In this document: one piece after another, positions 19,786-28,345 of the stretch | Layout: each line of letters begins with the position of its first letter | Position numbering within the stretch: position 1 is the first letter of the stretch | NCBI GenBank assembly: GCA_913043815.1 | Contig: CAJWNY010000011.1 | Coordinates: 1 to 47,248 of the forward strand | Length of the DNA stretch: 47,248 bases | Reading direction: 5' to 3' | From: an uncultured Gammaproteobacteria bacterium | GTDB taxonomy: Bacteria > Pseudomonadota > Gammaproteobacteria > Pseudomonadales > Azotimanducaceae | Program-made: the position numbers and the translations under genes | The notes under the pieces: model-generated | The model's input: only the letters and a program-made list of their open reading frames with translations | The model's database searches: none | What the model was told of the DNA's origin: nothing

Positions 19786-20097
19786 GACAGAATGTTGACT
19801 GAAACAGACACTTATCCCCACCCGATGGTCGATATGACTCGAACCCCAATAAGCAAAAGGGTTTTAAAGTTGATTATTACTTTCGTGTATAAATCAGGGT
19901 AACTCTTTCTACCTTGTTGATATCTTTTTTAATGTCATCTCAATATTTTGCTTTTTATCAAACTACTTGTTTGAGGAAAGTTTTGCTGACGCTGAGGCCA
20001 TTGGATATTTTCCTCGGTAAATTTACCTTTATCTAGCCAGAGAAAACTTTCAAACGAAAGAACAAATCATCCTGTGAATCAATCTCAGAACTCGAAT
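19786..20097. other. Convergent gap nitronate monooxygenase/FGE-like gene
   Basis: Just over 300 bases of AT-richer DNA. It holds one short perfect inverted repeat (TCAAAC-N5-GTTTGA, near 19958-19974) and no gene I can support. Confidence 0.35.
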
Positions 20098-21063
20098 TTA
20101 TTGGGTTTTATGATCAGTAATAGTCTTAACTAATCTAAACCCTATATGGTTTGTTGAAAAATCGGACTCATGAAACTGTCTCGCTATCGGTTTATATCTT
20201 TTACAAAAGTTGTTCGCGCAAAGAAAAGATCCGCCTTTTATGACCCGCGTCTTAGAGTCTGTCGCCGTACTCGTCCATTCCCATACGTTACCAATAAGAT
20301 CAAAAGCCCCGTTTCGATCCATAGGAAAACAACCGACCGGCGAAGTTTCCATAAATCGATCATCTAACGTATTAAAAATCGGAAATATACCTTGCCAAGT
20401 ATTAGCTATCGGCCTGCCAATCTCGTCATAAGCCCCTGAATCCTGATCGTTGGGATACGGTAAACCTAGATTGGCCGCGTACTCCCATTCCATTTCTGTT
20501 GGCAGACGCCCTCCTGCCCACTCGGCGTAAGCTAGGGCATCGCTAAATGTAACGTGGACTACTGGGTGATGCTTTAGGCCCTCTAGAGTTGAATTCGGGC
20601 CGTATGGCGAGCGCCAAGTAGCGTCCGTAGACAACGTCCAAACACCTCTTCCTGCGGGTCGCCCAGAGCTATTTTTTTCCTCAGACTCAGGCAGTAGGAA
20701 CAAAGCTGAGCCCGAACTCGCATCACCTTTTACTGCATCCGTCTCAGCTTCGGTAACGTAGCCAGTCTCAGAAACAAAAATCGAGAACTGCGCATTGGTT
20801 ACTTCAGTTTTTTGTAATAAGAATTTAGGTACCTCTAACGAATTTCCCAACCGATCCGAAATGAGCCCAGCAGGGATTTCAACAAAGCTTGCCAAATCTT
20901 TAGCCTGAAACTTACACTCCAACGAAGAAGTAAAATCAGACTTTTCGGAACAACCAAAGAAAAGCAGCACGAACGCTTGCAGTTGAATTGTCTTAATGCG
21001 CTGCAGCGCTTTTCTAAATAGAGAACGAAACGCTTCTCCGGCGCTGACACAACTAAACAGCAT
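20098..21063 (-). CDS. Formylglycine-generating-enzyme-like (SUMF1/FGE-sulfatase domain) protein with intact cysteine pair
   Basis: The C-terminal part (from ASFVEIPAG onward) is a full FGE-sulfatase domain: KTEVTNAQFSIFV, WEYAANLG and a late GGSFLCANNFCKRYKPIAR segment. In aerobic FGEs the two cysteines of this last segment bind Cu(I) and catalyse conversion of a sulfatase Cys to formylglycine; both are present (C282 and C287 from this start), unlike the many SUMF1-domain proteins that lack them. The start is uncertain. The frame is open to 21300, but residues before the ATG at 21063 are Arg-rich and unlike any domain. Before the domain, AFVLLFFGCSEKS looks like a lipoprotein signal (Cys 38 from this start), though the n-region would be unusually long. 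No sulfatase gene lies in the window. Confidence 0.8.
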   Translation of the reverse strand: MLFSCVSAGEAFRSLFRKALQRIKTIQLQAFVLLFFGCSEKSDFTSSLECKFQAKDLASFVEIPAGLISDRLGNSLEVPKFLLQKTEVTNAQFSIFVSETGYVTEAETDAVKGDASSGSALFLLPESEEKNSSGRPAGRGVWTLSTDATWRSPYGPNSTLEGLKHHPVVHVTFSDALAYAEWAGGRLPTEMEWEYAANLGLPYPNDQDSGAYDEIGRPIANTWQGIFPIFNTLDDRFMETSPVGCFPMDRNGAFDLIGNVWEWTSTATDSKTRVIKGGSFLCANNFCKRYKPIARQFHESDFSTNHIGFRLVKTITDHKTQ

Positions 21064-21422
21064 AGGCTTGGCACCGGTTTTGCGATGTTTATCTATTGGT
21101 AAAAGAGGCACAGCACTTAATCTCCTTCGTCTCTTGTAGGCTGTATTTCTGCGTTTAGGCAAATAAAAAAACCATGATATTGACCTCCGTCGATATTTTG
21201 CACCTACAGTAAATCTCGATTGCTTGAAAAGCCACCATCGATCTAAAAGTTGAATCACCGCAGGTAGATGTGGTTTTAACTTCTTCTCTGCCAGAATCAA
21301 TTTTTCATCTAAGATTCTCTGCTTACTCGAAATAGCCCCATTTTTTGGCGATTAGGTTCATCTGGAGTATTATTTGATGCTAGAGACTTAGAGAAAACAG
21401 AACTACTGAATCTGGAGTAACG
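21064..21422. other. Divergent region upstream of FGE-like and LCM methyltransferase genes
   Basis: About 360 bases, if the FGE-like gene starts at 21063. The part up to 21300 is open in the FGE frame and encodes Arg/Lys-rich sequence without a recognisable domain. The methyltransferase GTG start is preceded by GGAG (about 21415-21418). No clear promoter motif was seen. Confidence 0.35.
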
Positions 21423-22337
21423 GTGAATAACTCTATTTTTTTAAAAGATGGTACTGCCCAGGGCATAGCTAAACAACGTTTAATAGAAACGATCGCCAAA
21501 TCTGGCGAACGCCTCATAAACGACCCTTACGCCGAGAGCTTTGTAATCGGTGCTGCACTTATTAAGATGATGGGCCATAAGCTTAACGTCTGGCTGACGC
21601 AAAAGTTAGCCCCCGGTTTTCACGAACATTTAATGTCGCGCACGCTTTTCATCGACGATCTGATTGAAAAAAACGCGGCTAGTGGGGCTGAGCAATACGT
21701 CATTCTGGGGGCAGGATATGATTCGCGGGCACATCGGCTTGAGCTGCCCACTTCCCTTAAAATTTTTGAAGTGGATCAGCCTGAAGTGCAAGATAGAAAA
21801 CGCTCTAAACTGCCTAATGATTTGCCTAATTCAGGAAACGTCACTTATGTGACCGTTGACTTCACTCATCAATCGTTGTCAAAGCGACTTACGGATGCTG
21901 GTTTCGATCAAAGTAAGTACACTATCTTCACCCTAGAGGGCGTCTCGCAGTACGTTACAAAAGAGGCGGTCAGTTCAACGATCGAGGAAATGGCTTTACT
22001 CACAAAAAAAATCGGTTCACTTTTTTTTATATCTTATGTTAATGAGCTTCTCCATAAAAATCCTCAGGCCTGCTTTGGCAAGGGTTATCCAAAGGCTGCA
22101 AAACGCGCCAAATTTATAACAGATTTATCTGCAAAAGTAGGAGAGCCTTGGGTGTCTTTTTACAGTACTGAAGAAATAGAAAACTTACTCGCGCAAAATG
22201 GTTATTCCGTAGAGGACAACGTGACTTTGGAGGATCTTAATGCTCAGTACTTTGCCCCTATTGGAAGAGCACTTCCTGACGATCAAATATTTAAGCTGGA
22301 ACATTTTTTAGTCGCTAGATCTCATCGCGACACTTGA
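21423..22337 (+). CDS. SAM-dependent methyltransferase, leucine carboxyl methyltransferase (LCM/TIGR00027) family
   Basis: A 304-residue methyltransferase. The family SAM-binding motif ILGAGYDSRAHRL lies near residues 95-107, followed by the acidic FEVDQPEVQ loop and FTLEGVSQYV, all typical of the LCM-type family rather than the common UbiE type. Some members methylate carboxylates or polyketide-like products; the target here is unknown. The start is GTG with GGAG five bases upstream. It is divergent from the FGE-like gene and followed by the DUF7064-type gene. Confidence 0.85.
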   Translation: MNNSIFLKDGTAQGIAKQRLIETIAKSGERLINDPYAESFVIGAALIKMMGHKLNVWLTQKLAPGFHEHLMSRTLFIDDLIEKNAASGAEQYVILGAGYDSRAHRLELPTSLKIFEVDQPEVQDRKRSKLPNDLPNSGNVTYVTVDFTHQSLSKRLTDAGFDQSKYTIFTLEGVSQYVTKEAVSSTIEEMALLTKKIGSLFFISYVNELLHKNPQACFGKGYPKAAKRAKFITDLSAKVGEPWVSFYSTEEIENLLAQNGYSVEDNVTLEDLNAQYFAPIGRALPDDQIFKLEHFLVARSHRDT

Positions 22338-22475
22338 TTTATAGAATATAGATTGTTATTCGATGAAGTTATTTAGCGCAAATCAACGGGTAATTAAAAC
22401 TGCTCAACACCTTTTTTAAGAATAAGAAGTCCCAGTCAAAAAAACATACAGTCATCGGAAAAACGGAGCAACTTA

Positions 22476-23432
22476 GTGGCAAAGATCATCGGAAACCTAA
22501 CCCCCAAGGACGACTACACTCACCCGGTAGGTCCAGAGAAAAATTTTAACGAGTCTGTATATTTTAACTTTTTTGATCCAAATCAGCGAAGGGGCGGCTT
22601 TCTGCGGATAGGCAATAGAGCAAATGAAGGATACGCCGAGATGACTATAATTATCTGGAATCCAGATGGGTCCGCCTACTTTACTTACGCAAAACCAAAA
22701 ATTAGTAATAACGATCGCTGGCAGGCTGGCGGTTTGGATGTTGAAATTGTTGAGCCAACGGATAAAATCGTCACTCGATACGATGGCCAGGCGCTGTTTC
22801 TAAAAGAACCAAGGGATATGGAAAACCCAAGCAACGCATTCAAAAACAACCCAAGCCAAGCAATAGAAATTGATCTTTTGCATACTGCAGTAGGACCATT
22901 ATACGGTCACGTTGGAGAGCCTGGAGATGGCAACGAATTTGCGAGATCGCATACCGAGCAACATATGAGGGTATCTGGAAAGCTTAAGCTTGCTGGTGAT
23001 GCATTGGAGTTTTCAGGTTGGGGTCTGAGAGACCACAGTTGGGGACCACGGTTCTGGCAGTCCACCCCATCCTACCGTTGGATCACCTGCAACTTTGGCA
23101 ATGATCTTGGACTGATCATCACTACAAATGGAGACGGAAAAGGCCGAGGATTGTTTCAAAAAGGGCAATCGCTAGAGAAAATAGAATCAGCATCTATCAA
23201 AACCGAATTTGATAGCGATTCTGGGTTTCACAAAAGTTTAGAGGCTGAAATGCAGCTAGAGAATGGCCAGATTCGGCGCCTTTCCGGAAAAGTAATATCC
23301 TATATACCTCTCAGAAACCGACGGTCTGGAGCCAATACTCGAATTGGTGAAGGCATGACCGAATATCGACTAGATGACGAGTTAGTTGGATACGGATTGA
23401 GCGAGTATTTGGATCAAACCGAACCTAATTAA
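22476..23432 (+). CDS. DUF7064/DUF7065-like (lipocalin-type, CrtC/AttH-related) protein
   Basis: A 318-residue soluble protein rich in beta-strand sequence. The GWGLRDHSWGPR motif (181-192) and the repeated strand pattern resemble DUF7065/7064 proteins, which are related to the AttH and hydroxyneurosporene-synthase (CrtC) lipocalin-like fold. Some relatives sit near steroid or terpenoid catabolic genes, but no reaction is established. The start is GTG with GGAG seven bases upstream (22465-22468). It probably shares a transcript with the methyltransferase in front. The family label comes from memory of motifs and has not been searched. Confidence 0.55.
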   Translation: MAKIIGNLTPKDDYTHPVGPEKNFNESVYFNFFDPNQRRGGFLRIGNRANEGYAEMTIIIWNPDGSAYFTYAKPKISNNDRWQAGGLDVEIVEPTDKIVTRYDGQALFLKEPRDMENPSNAFKNNPSQAIEIDLLHTAVGPLYGHVGEPGDGNEFARSHTEQHMRVSGKLKLAGDALEFSGWGLRDHSWGPRFWQSTPSYRWITCNFGNDLGLIITTNGDGKGRGLFQKGQSLEKIESASIKTEFDSDSGFHKSLEAEMQLENGQIRRLSGKVISYIPLRNRRSGANTRIGEGMTEYRLDDELVGYGLSEYLDQTEPN

Positions 23433-23843
23433 AATATTGAGACAAACACCGTCATGCTAACCGATTATATTTTGAGCACTCACTGCCGCCATAGATTGTT
23501 TTTTGTCCGTAAGGAAGGACTGAGGTGGTGTGCTGCGCTATTTTTGTGTTCCGGTGTTATCTACCACTAAAGCTACGTGTGCAGTTGCTGTCATGCTTAT
23601 CTCTCCTAGCCAATGTAATAAGATAGTATAAGCCCCATTTATCGCAAATCAGCGTGACGTTCTGCTAACTGAGTGTTGTCACTTGTCAAACCCCTAACAG
23701 CGCACTAACCTAACAAAGGCGAAGCTTATACTTGGTTTGTCTGTTTGGATGTAATTGCTCCACTTTGAATTGATGTGGCTTGTTATTGTTATGGTGTAGC
23801 AAATTATTCGGGTCAGGTGGGAGAGGACGGGGTTAAAAGAATT
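23433..23843. other. Gap with a possible truncated gene start
   Basis: A 411-base gap. On the minus strand there is a well-formed translation start, AGGAGAG then ATG at 23594, preceded by TATACT, but the frame closes after 18 codons (stop at 23538-23540; MTATAHVALVVDNTGTQK). A consensus-like TTGACA also lies upstream on that strand. This looks like the 5' end of a lost gene or mobile element. The rest shows nothing I can name. Confidence 0.35.
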
Positions 23844-24844
23844 CTATTCTATTGGTTTTACTCCTGTTATATCTAAGTTCCATCCGATATATTTTTCTAC
23901 TTTCTTTTCAATTGGAAGGTATCCAGCATAAATCGGTGCTCCAACTCTCATAATACCAGCATCTTTATATAGCTTTGTTGTTCTAAATTTCATAAAAAAC
24001 TTTTTAAGCCTTCTTCCAAAAAATGGCACCTCATTGAGTGTAGCTCCAACCTTTTTTATATGAATATCAGTAAAAGATGATAATGGTTTATTTGCCTCAG
24101 AGTACGAAAATGCTGCCGTAAAAGGGTTTCTTACGCTATCGTGCCTTGGCTTTCCTTCGGTAGCAGCTCCTGACCAATACTTTTCCCATATCTCCACAAA
24201 TAACCTTTAAGGATTCCGTCATACAAGAGATGAATAAAATACTGAGATGAATATTTTGCATCTAACATAATCACCAATCTTCCACCTAGCTTAAGAACCC
24301 TAAATGCTTCTTCTGCAATATTTACATACGATTCTGAATGCATCCAAACACCATTAGAATAAACAATATCATGAGTATTGTCTGCAAAAGGAATATTCTC
24401 AGCATTTGCTTGAGCAGCAACTCCAAAACCTTCTTTTATTAAAGAGTGCTTGAAACCGGTTGATGCAGCTCTCTCTCCCGAAACATCTATCGAATAGACA
24501 TTTGCACCATATTTTCTCATAATGCAATCTGCAGCACCCCCACCACAACCAATATCTAAAATAGATTTATCCTTTATATTATTTAAATCTAAATTAAAAA
24601 TTAGATGATCCTCTACAAAAAACGATTCTTCAAGCTCTGGTAAAATACTTTCCAGTTTTTTTGATGTAAGGGTTTTATCGAATTCTGTATACCACTGCAT
24701 ACATAGATCATTCCACCACTTCATCATCTTTACCTGGTCATCATTAACAGAGTTATCATCAATCAAATAATATGAATTCTTAGCCCCAGGATATCTTGAA
24801 CCGCATGATTTGCATTTGATTTGATTGTCTTCTTGTAGTTCCAT
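23844..24844 (-). pseudogene. Class I SAM methyltransferase split by a frameshift
   Basis: The first open part (24844 down to 24131) has a one-pair zinc-like CKSCG near residues 11-15 and a Rossmann methyltransferase core with ILDIGCGGGAADCIMRKYG and the later VWMHSESYVNIAEEAFRVLKLGG. The second part (24197 down to 23844) carries the rest of the same family's C terminus, starting WEKYWSGAATEGKPRHD, in the -1 frame. The two overlap by 67 bases around TATGGGAAAAG (about 24178-24188). The region is visibly AT-richer than its neighbours, suggesting transfer. It may be a broken gene, a sequencing error or, less likely, a frameshifted product. The substrate is unknown. Confidence 0.75.
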
Positions 24845-24936
24845 TTTGACTTTTTTGCATGAAGGGCGTCTTATAATTTTTTATAAATCGATCATAATCT
24901 TCTTCCTGAACTATTAAAGTGTGTCTAGAGCGCGTT

Positions 24937-24961
24937 AAAAAAAAGCCCGCTTACGCGGGCT
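24937..24961 (-). terminator. Rho-independent terminator of the TonB receptor gene
   Basis: On the minus strand, AGCCCGC-GTAA-GCGGGCT forms a perfect 7-bp stem with a tetraloop, followed by eight T residues. It lies 41 bases after the TonB-dependent receptor stop and in the right orientation. Confidence 0.93.
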
Positions 24962-25001
24962 AAGGTCCAATGAAACCATAAGTGACTTGCATTGCTATTG
25001 C

Positions 25002-27932
25002 TTATTCCAAGCTCATTCCAAACCGCGCATACATCTGCCGTCCAAAGGGATTGTGCAACCTTGCTAGATATGCGTAGGGAATGGTCGGAGGCATTTCGTC
25101 GGTAACGTTTTGCGCGCCAACCGAAATTGTATAATCTGCTCTCTCTCCAAAATTATAGGAGTACTGAACATCTATCTCAGTCATTGAGTCGATGTCACCT
25201 AATGTTGCTGGCCGGCCACCAATATCATCCTTTAATGAGGAAACGTGACGAGTGGTCAGATTATAATTATGATCCCCCTTCATAAAGTTCAAAATTACGT
25301 TTGTACGTAATTCCGGTACTGGAATACGAGGACCAAAGTTTCTCCATCCGGCGCCATCTGTTATTGGTCCGCCATCTAGAGTTTGAACGTCATATTCCAT
25401 CATATAAGTGCTCACCCAGTTTGCAGTGAATTCACCACCGAATACGTCCATACCGTATTTGAAGTTAGCGTCTATGCCACTTACCGCGGTAGAACCAGTA
25501 TTGAAATAAGCTATTTGCACAATCGTCACAGGGCCAACTACAGAGGGACAATTTGGGAACTTATCAAGATTCTGAGCGTTAGGAATAGTACTTGTGGTGT
25601 CTCTTGTGATGTTCGGGCCACAAGGATCACTTGATAGAACATCTTGCGCAGATTCTGCTCTAACCTTCTTCTCAAACTCATAATTGAAGTAATCGATATC
25701 CGCTTGGAAGCCTGAAAACTGCTCTGGCTGCCAGCTGATGCCAATGTTGTAATTGGTTGACTCCTCTGGCATCAGATCAGGATTCTTTGCAATCAGGATC
25801 GTCCTGAACGTACCGATTGCTTTACTTGCGTCCTCGTCTGGATGCAGAGGGTCATAGGTCTGGTCTACTCGAGAGTTAGCATCATTACCCGTAACTTGCC
25901 CTAATGATGCCGCTCTGAATGACGTGCCCCAAGAAGCTCTCAAAGTTAATCCATCCATCAGCCCAAACTTGGCCGAAAACTTTGGATCTACCGAGTCATA
26001 ATTTTCGTATTCTTCTCTGCGTACCGCCACGTTGACTTCGAGCCGATCAGTAAACGGCATGTTCGCCTCAGCGAAAATTCCCAATACGTTTCTTCCACCT
26101 TCTCCGCCTAGCGAAGGAGATAAGAAACCCTGTCTATAGGTTTGACCGAAATTACTGACCATAAGCTCTCTATGGTGGTCTCGATGCTGAAAACCGATTG
26201 CTAAGCCCATCATACCGCCGCCTAACTCCATGACATCACCGGTAGCGTGTCCTTCAATAACTTGCAGCGTCCTCTCGTCGTTTAAGCGCAGTGATTCAGC
26301 GGCAACACTATAGTTTAGAACGTCCATAGTTGTTGCTTGGTCAGGGTATATAACCTGTCCGTCAGATCCAACTTGGAACACAGACGCGTAACCATCTGCA
26401 CGCGTACCCGGGGTTTTAAGAAGATCTGCACCAAATGGGCTGACGTAATAACATCCGCCCTTTCCCGCAGTTTCTGTCGCTGCTGGCCCGTCAAACCTGA
26501 TATTACATGCAGGACCACCAAAGCCATTCAAAGCATGCTGTATGGAGATCAGGTCAGTATCAGGCGCTTCACCCTCGTTTGCGTCATCTGAATATTGCGC
26601 AGACAACGAATACGTCCAGGAATCAGCCCAATCGGCTTTAATGAATTGGTTCAAGTCACCCGTTAACGTAGCCGCGAATCTCTGCGCATCGCCGTCATTC
26701 TTAACACTTGTTGGAGGATACGCTAAACCCAAAAATCGTCCGCGCCACTCGGTGTCCACACCAAACGGATTTCTTGGATTAGTACCCGGAACAACTGGAG
26801 AACCGTTCGTTTGCGGGAAACTCCCGATAAACTCGGTACGGCTTTGCCTTCTATAACCGCTGTATTCGAGCTCGAGATTCATATAGTCGTTAATTTCTAC
26901 ATCAAATACTGAATAGACTAAAAATGTATCCTCTTCCGGCGTAATTGAGTTATGCGGCTGATAAGTTGACTTACAAAGTCCTAGTGGAAAATCGGCACCA
27001 GGTTGTCCGCCACCAGGAACAGCTCCATAAGCGGGCACTAAAGCTGGATAACAAGACGGATCGGCTACTTGCAACGTACCAGCAGCACTGGCATTAGCAT
27101 CGTATAGCGTCGAATAATTAACTAAGCCGCCTGATACAGTGTCGATTAATAAATCACCTCCACCAACAGCAAACGGTCGACCTTGAAGGATATGTGTACC
27201 TGGCGACCCATAGCTCGATGTATTATTTAACAAAGTAAAAGGACGATCAGCATTCCTCATATGATCGATATGCTCGTATCCAACAGCTAGAATGCCTTTG
27301 TATCGCTCACCCTGTGCACCTACAATAAATTGAGCTTCATGCTGACCTGAGGCATCTATATCTTTACCGCCGATACGCATCTCAAAACCTTCAAAATCTT
27401 TACGAGGCGTAAGATTTACCACTCCTGCTACCGCGTCAGAACCATAGAGAGCTGCCGCGCCGTCAAGTAATGTTTCCATGCTTTGCAAAGCAATTACTGG
27501 CATCAGAGATTTAATATTTGTAAAGTCAGAACCATCATACGAACTGCTTGAAGCTACGCGTTTTCCGTTTTGCAGAACAAGCGTCGAAGAGATTCCAAGC
27601 GCTCTGATGTCGATAGAACGCGATGTTCCACAACATCCACCTGCTAAATCAGAACGGCCAAAGGAACTAGTGTTGTAGGTCATAGTCTCTGCTATGTCCT
27701 CCAGATCAGAAAACCCGGTTCTATTAATTTCCTCTAGACCAATAATATTAATAGGCGAGGCCAAATCAGATTGGTTTTTCCTTTTAATAAAACTACCTGT
27801 CACCAGAACTTCTTCGATGATTTCATCAGATTCTTCTGCAGCAGCAACGTACTGAAGAGGTATAGCCACTAAGCTAAACATCGCCATTACCCATACGACT
27901 ACGGATTTTTTGACAAAATTAATTTTCATCAT
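25002..27932 (-). CDS. TonB-dependent outer-membrane receptor
   Basis: A 976-residue outer-membrane receptor for TonB-driven uptake. There is a signal peptide with likely cleavage after AAA (about residue 32), a TonB-box-like EEVLVTGSFIKR (40-51), a plug domain (about 55-175, with SIDIRALG and TLVLQNGKRV) and a long beta-barrel. It belongs to the large Cellvibrio/sphingomonad-like class often used for carbohydrates or aromatic and peptide compounds, not a clear siderophore type. An unusual vicinal cysteine pair (C100-C101) lies in the plug. ATG at 27932 has AGGGGA in front. It is a single-gene unit with its own terminator; the substrate may match the nearby ABC importer, but that is inference. 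Confidence 0.95.
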   Translation of the reverse strand: MMKINFVKKSVVVWVMAMFSLVAIPLQYVAAAEESDEIIEEVLVTGSFIKRKNQSDLASPINIIGLEEINRTGFSDLEDIAETMTYNTSSFGRSDLAGGCCGTSRSIDIRALGISSTLVLQNGKRVASSSSYDGSDFTNIKSLMPVIALQSMETLLDGAAALYGSDAVAGVVNLTPRKDFEGFEMRIGGKDIDASGQHEAQFIVGAQGERYKGILAVGYEHIDHMRNADRPFTLLNNTSSYGSPGTHILQGRPFAVGGGDLLIDTVSGGLVNYSTLYDANASAAGTLQVADPSCYPALVPAYGAVPGGGQPGADFPLGLCKSTYQPHNSITPEEDTFLVYSVFDVEINDYMNLELEYSGYRRQSRTEFIGSFPQTNGSPVVPGTNPRNPFGVDTEWRGRFLGLAYPPTSVKNDGDAQRFAATLTGDLNQFIKADWADSWTYSLSAQYSDDANEGEAPDTDLISIQHALNGFGGPACNIRFDGPAATETAGKGGCYYVSPFGADLLKTPGTRADGYASVFQVGSDGQVIYPDQATTMDVLNYSVAAESLRLNDERTLQVIEGHATGDVMELGGGMMGLAIGFQHRDHHRELMVSNFGQTYRQGFLSPSLGGEGGRNVLGIFAEANMPFTDRLEVNVAVRREEYENYDSVDPKFSAKFGLMDGLTLRASWGTSFRAASLGQVTGNDANSRVDQTYDPLHPDEDASKAIGTFRTILIAKNPDLMPEESTNYNIGISWQPEQFSGFQADIDYFNYEFEKKVRAESAQDVLSSDPCGPNITRDTTSTIPNAQNLDKFPNCPSVVGPVTIVQIAYFNTGSTAVSGIDANFKYGMDVFGGEFTANWVSTYMMEYDVQTLDGGPITDGAGWRNFGPRIPVPELRTNVILNFMKGDHNYNLTTRHVSSLKDDIGGRPATLGDIDSMTEIDVQYSYNFGERADYTISVGAQNVTDEMPPTIPYAYLARLHNPFGRQMYARFGMSLE

Positions 27933-28345
27933 ATTCCCCTTTTATTTATTAATTCTTTGTTTCTCTTACCTTCGTTTGTTCCTTATTAAGACACATGATT
28001 ATGTATATAGGACACAGCAGCTAAATTCAACATCTTACTGAGACTAATTTCGAAACCAAAAACCGAAGGCCTCAGGTTCTAGTAAAGAGAACGCACGTGG
28101 TAATGTTAAAAATTGAGAAAACGAAGGCTCAATAGCCATTAGCCACCCCCTTAGAATGCCCTGTGCACGCTTAACAGGAAGTCTACTTAGAGAGCTTAAA
28201 CAGAGACCATACATAGATATTTGGTAGAACTGTTGAACTGCTAGACCCGAATATCGCATTAGTCATTTCAGGCTAAAAGCCTCCATGGAACTGCGCGTTT
28301 CCTTGCAGAGAGTTCACTAAGTCGAGTCATAAAAAAGAGGTTTTA
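27933..28345. other. Upstream region of TonB receptor and MFS pseudogene
   Basis: A 413-base divergent gap. A 71-codon minus-strand frame (28044-28259) has no recognisable product or ribosome-binding site and is not called. No clear iron box or other operator was found. Confidence 0.35.

Noticed and set aside
19834-19850. GACTCGAACCCC, like the T-arm of a tRNA on the minus strand
   Set aside because: The flanking bases cannot form a T-stem or acceptor stem, and no anticodon arm is present.
23660-23800. TAACAA/GTTAG-type motifs resembling an integron attC site beside the AT-rich methyltransferase
   Set aside because: The core-site arms do not pair properly and no integrase or cassette array is visible.
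24131-24197. Programmed -1 frameshift in the split methyltransferase
   Set aside because: The local sequence is not an X-XXY-YYZ slippery site in the right frame; a simple indel is more likely.
28044-28259. 71-codon minus-strand frame upstream of the TonB receptor
   Set aside because: No motif, no ribosome-binding site and no supporting context.
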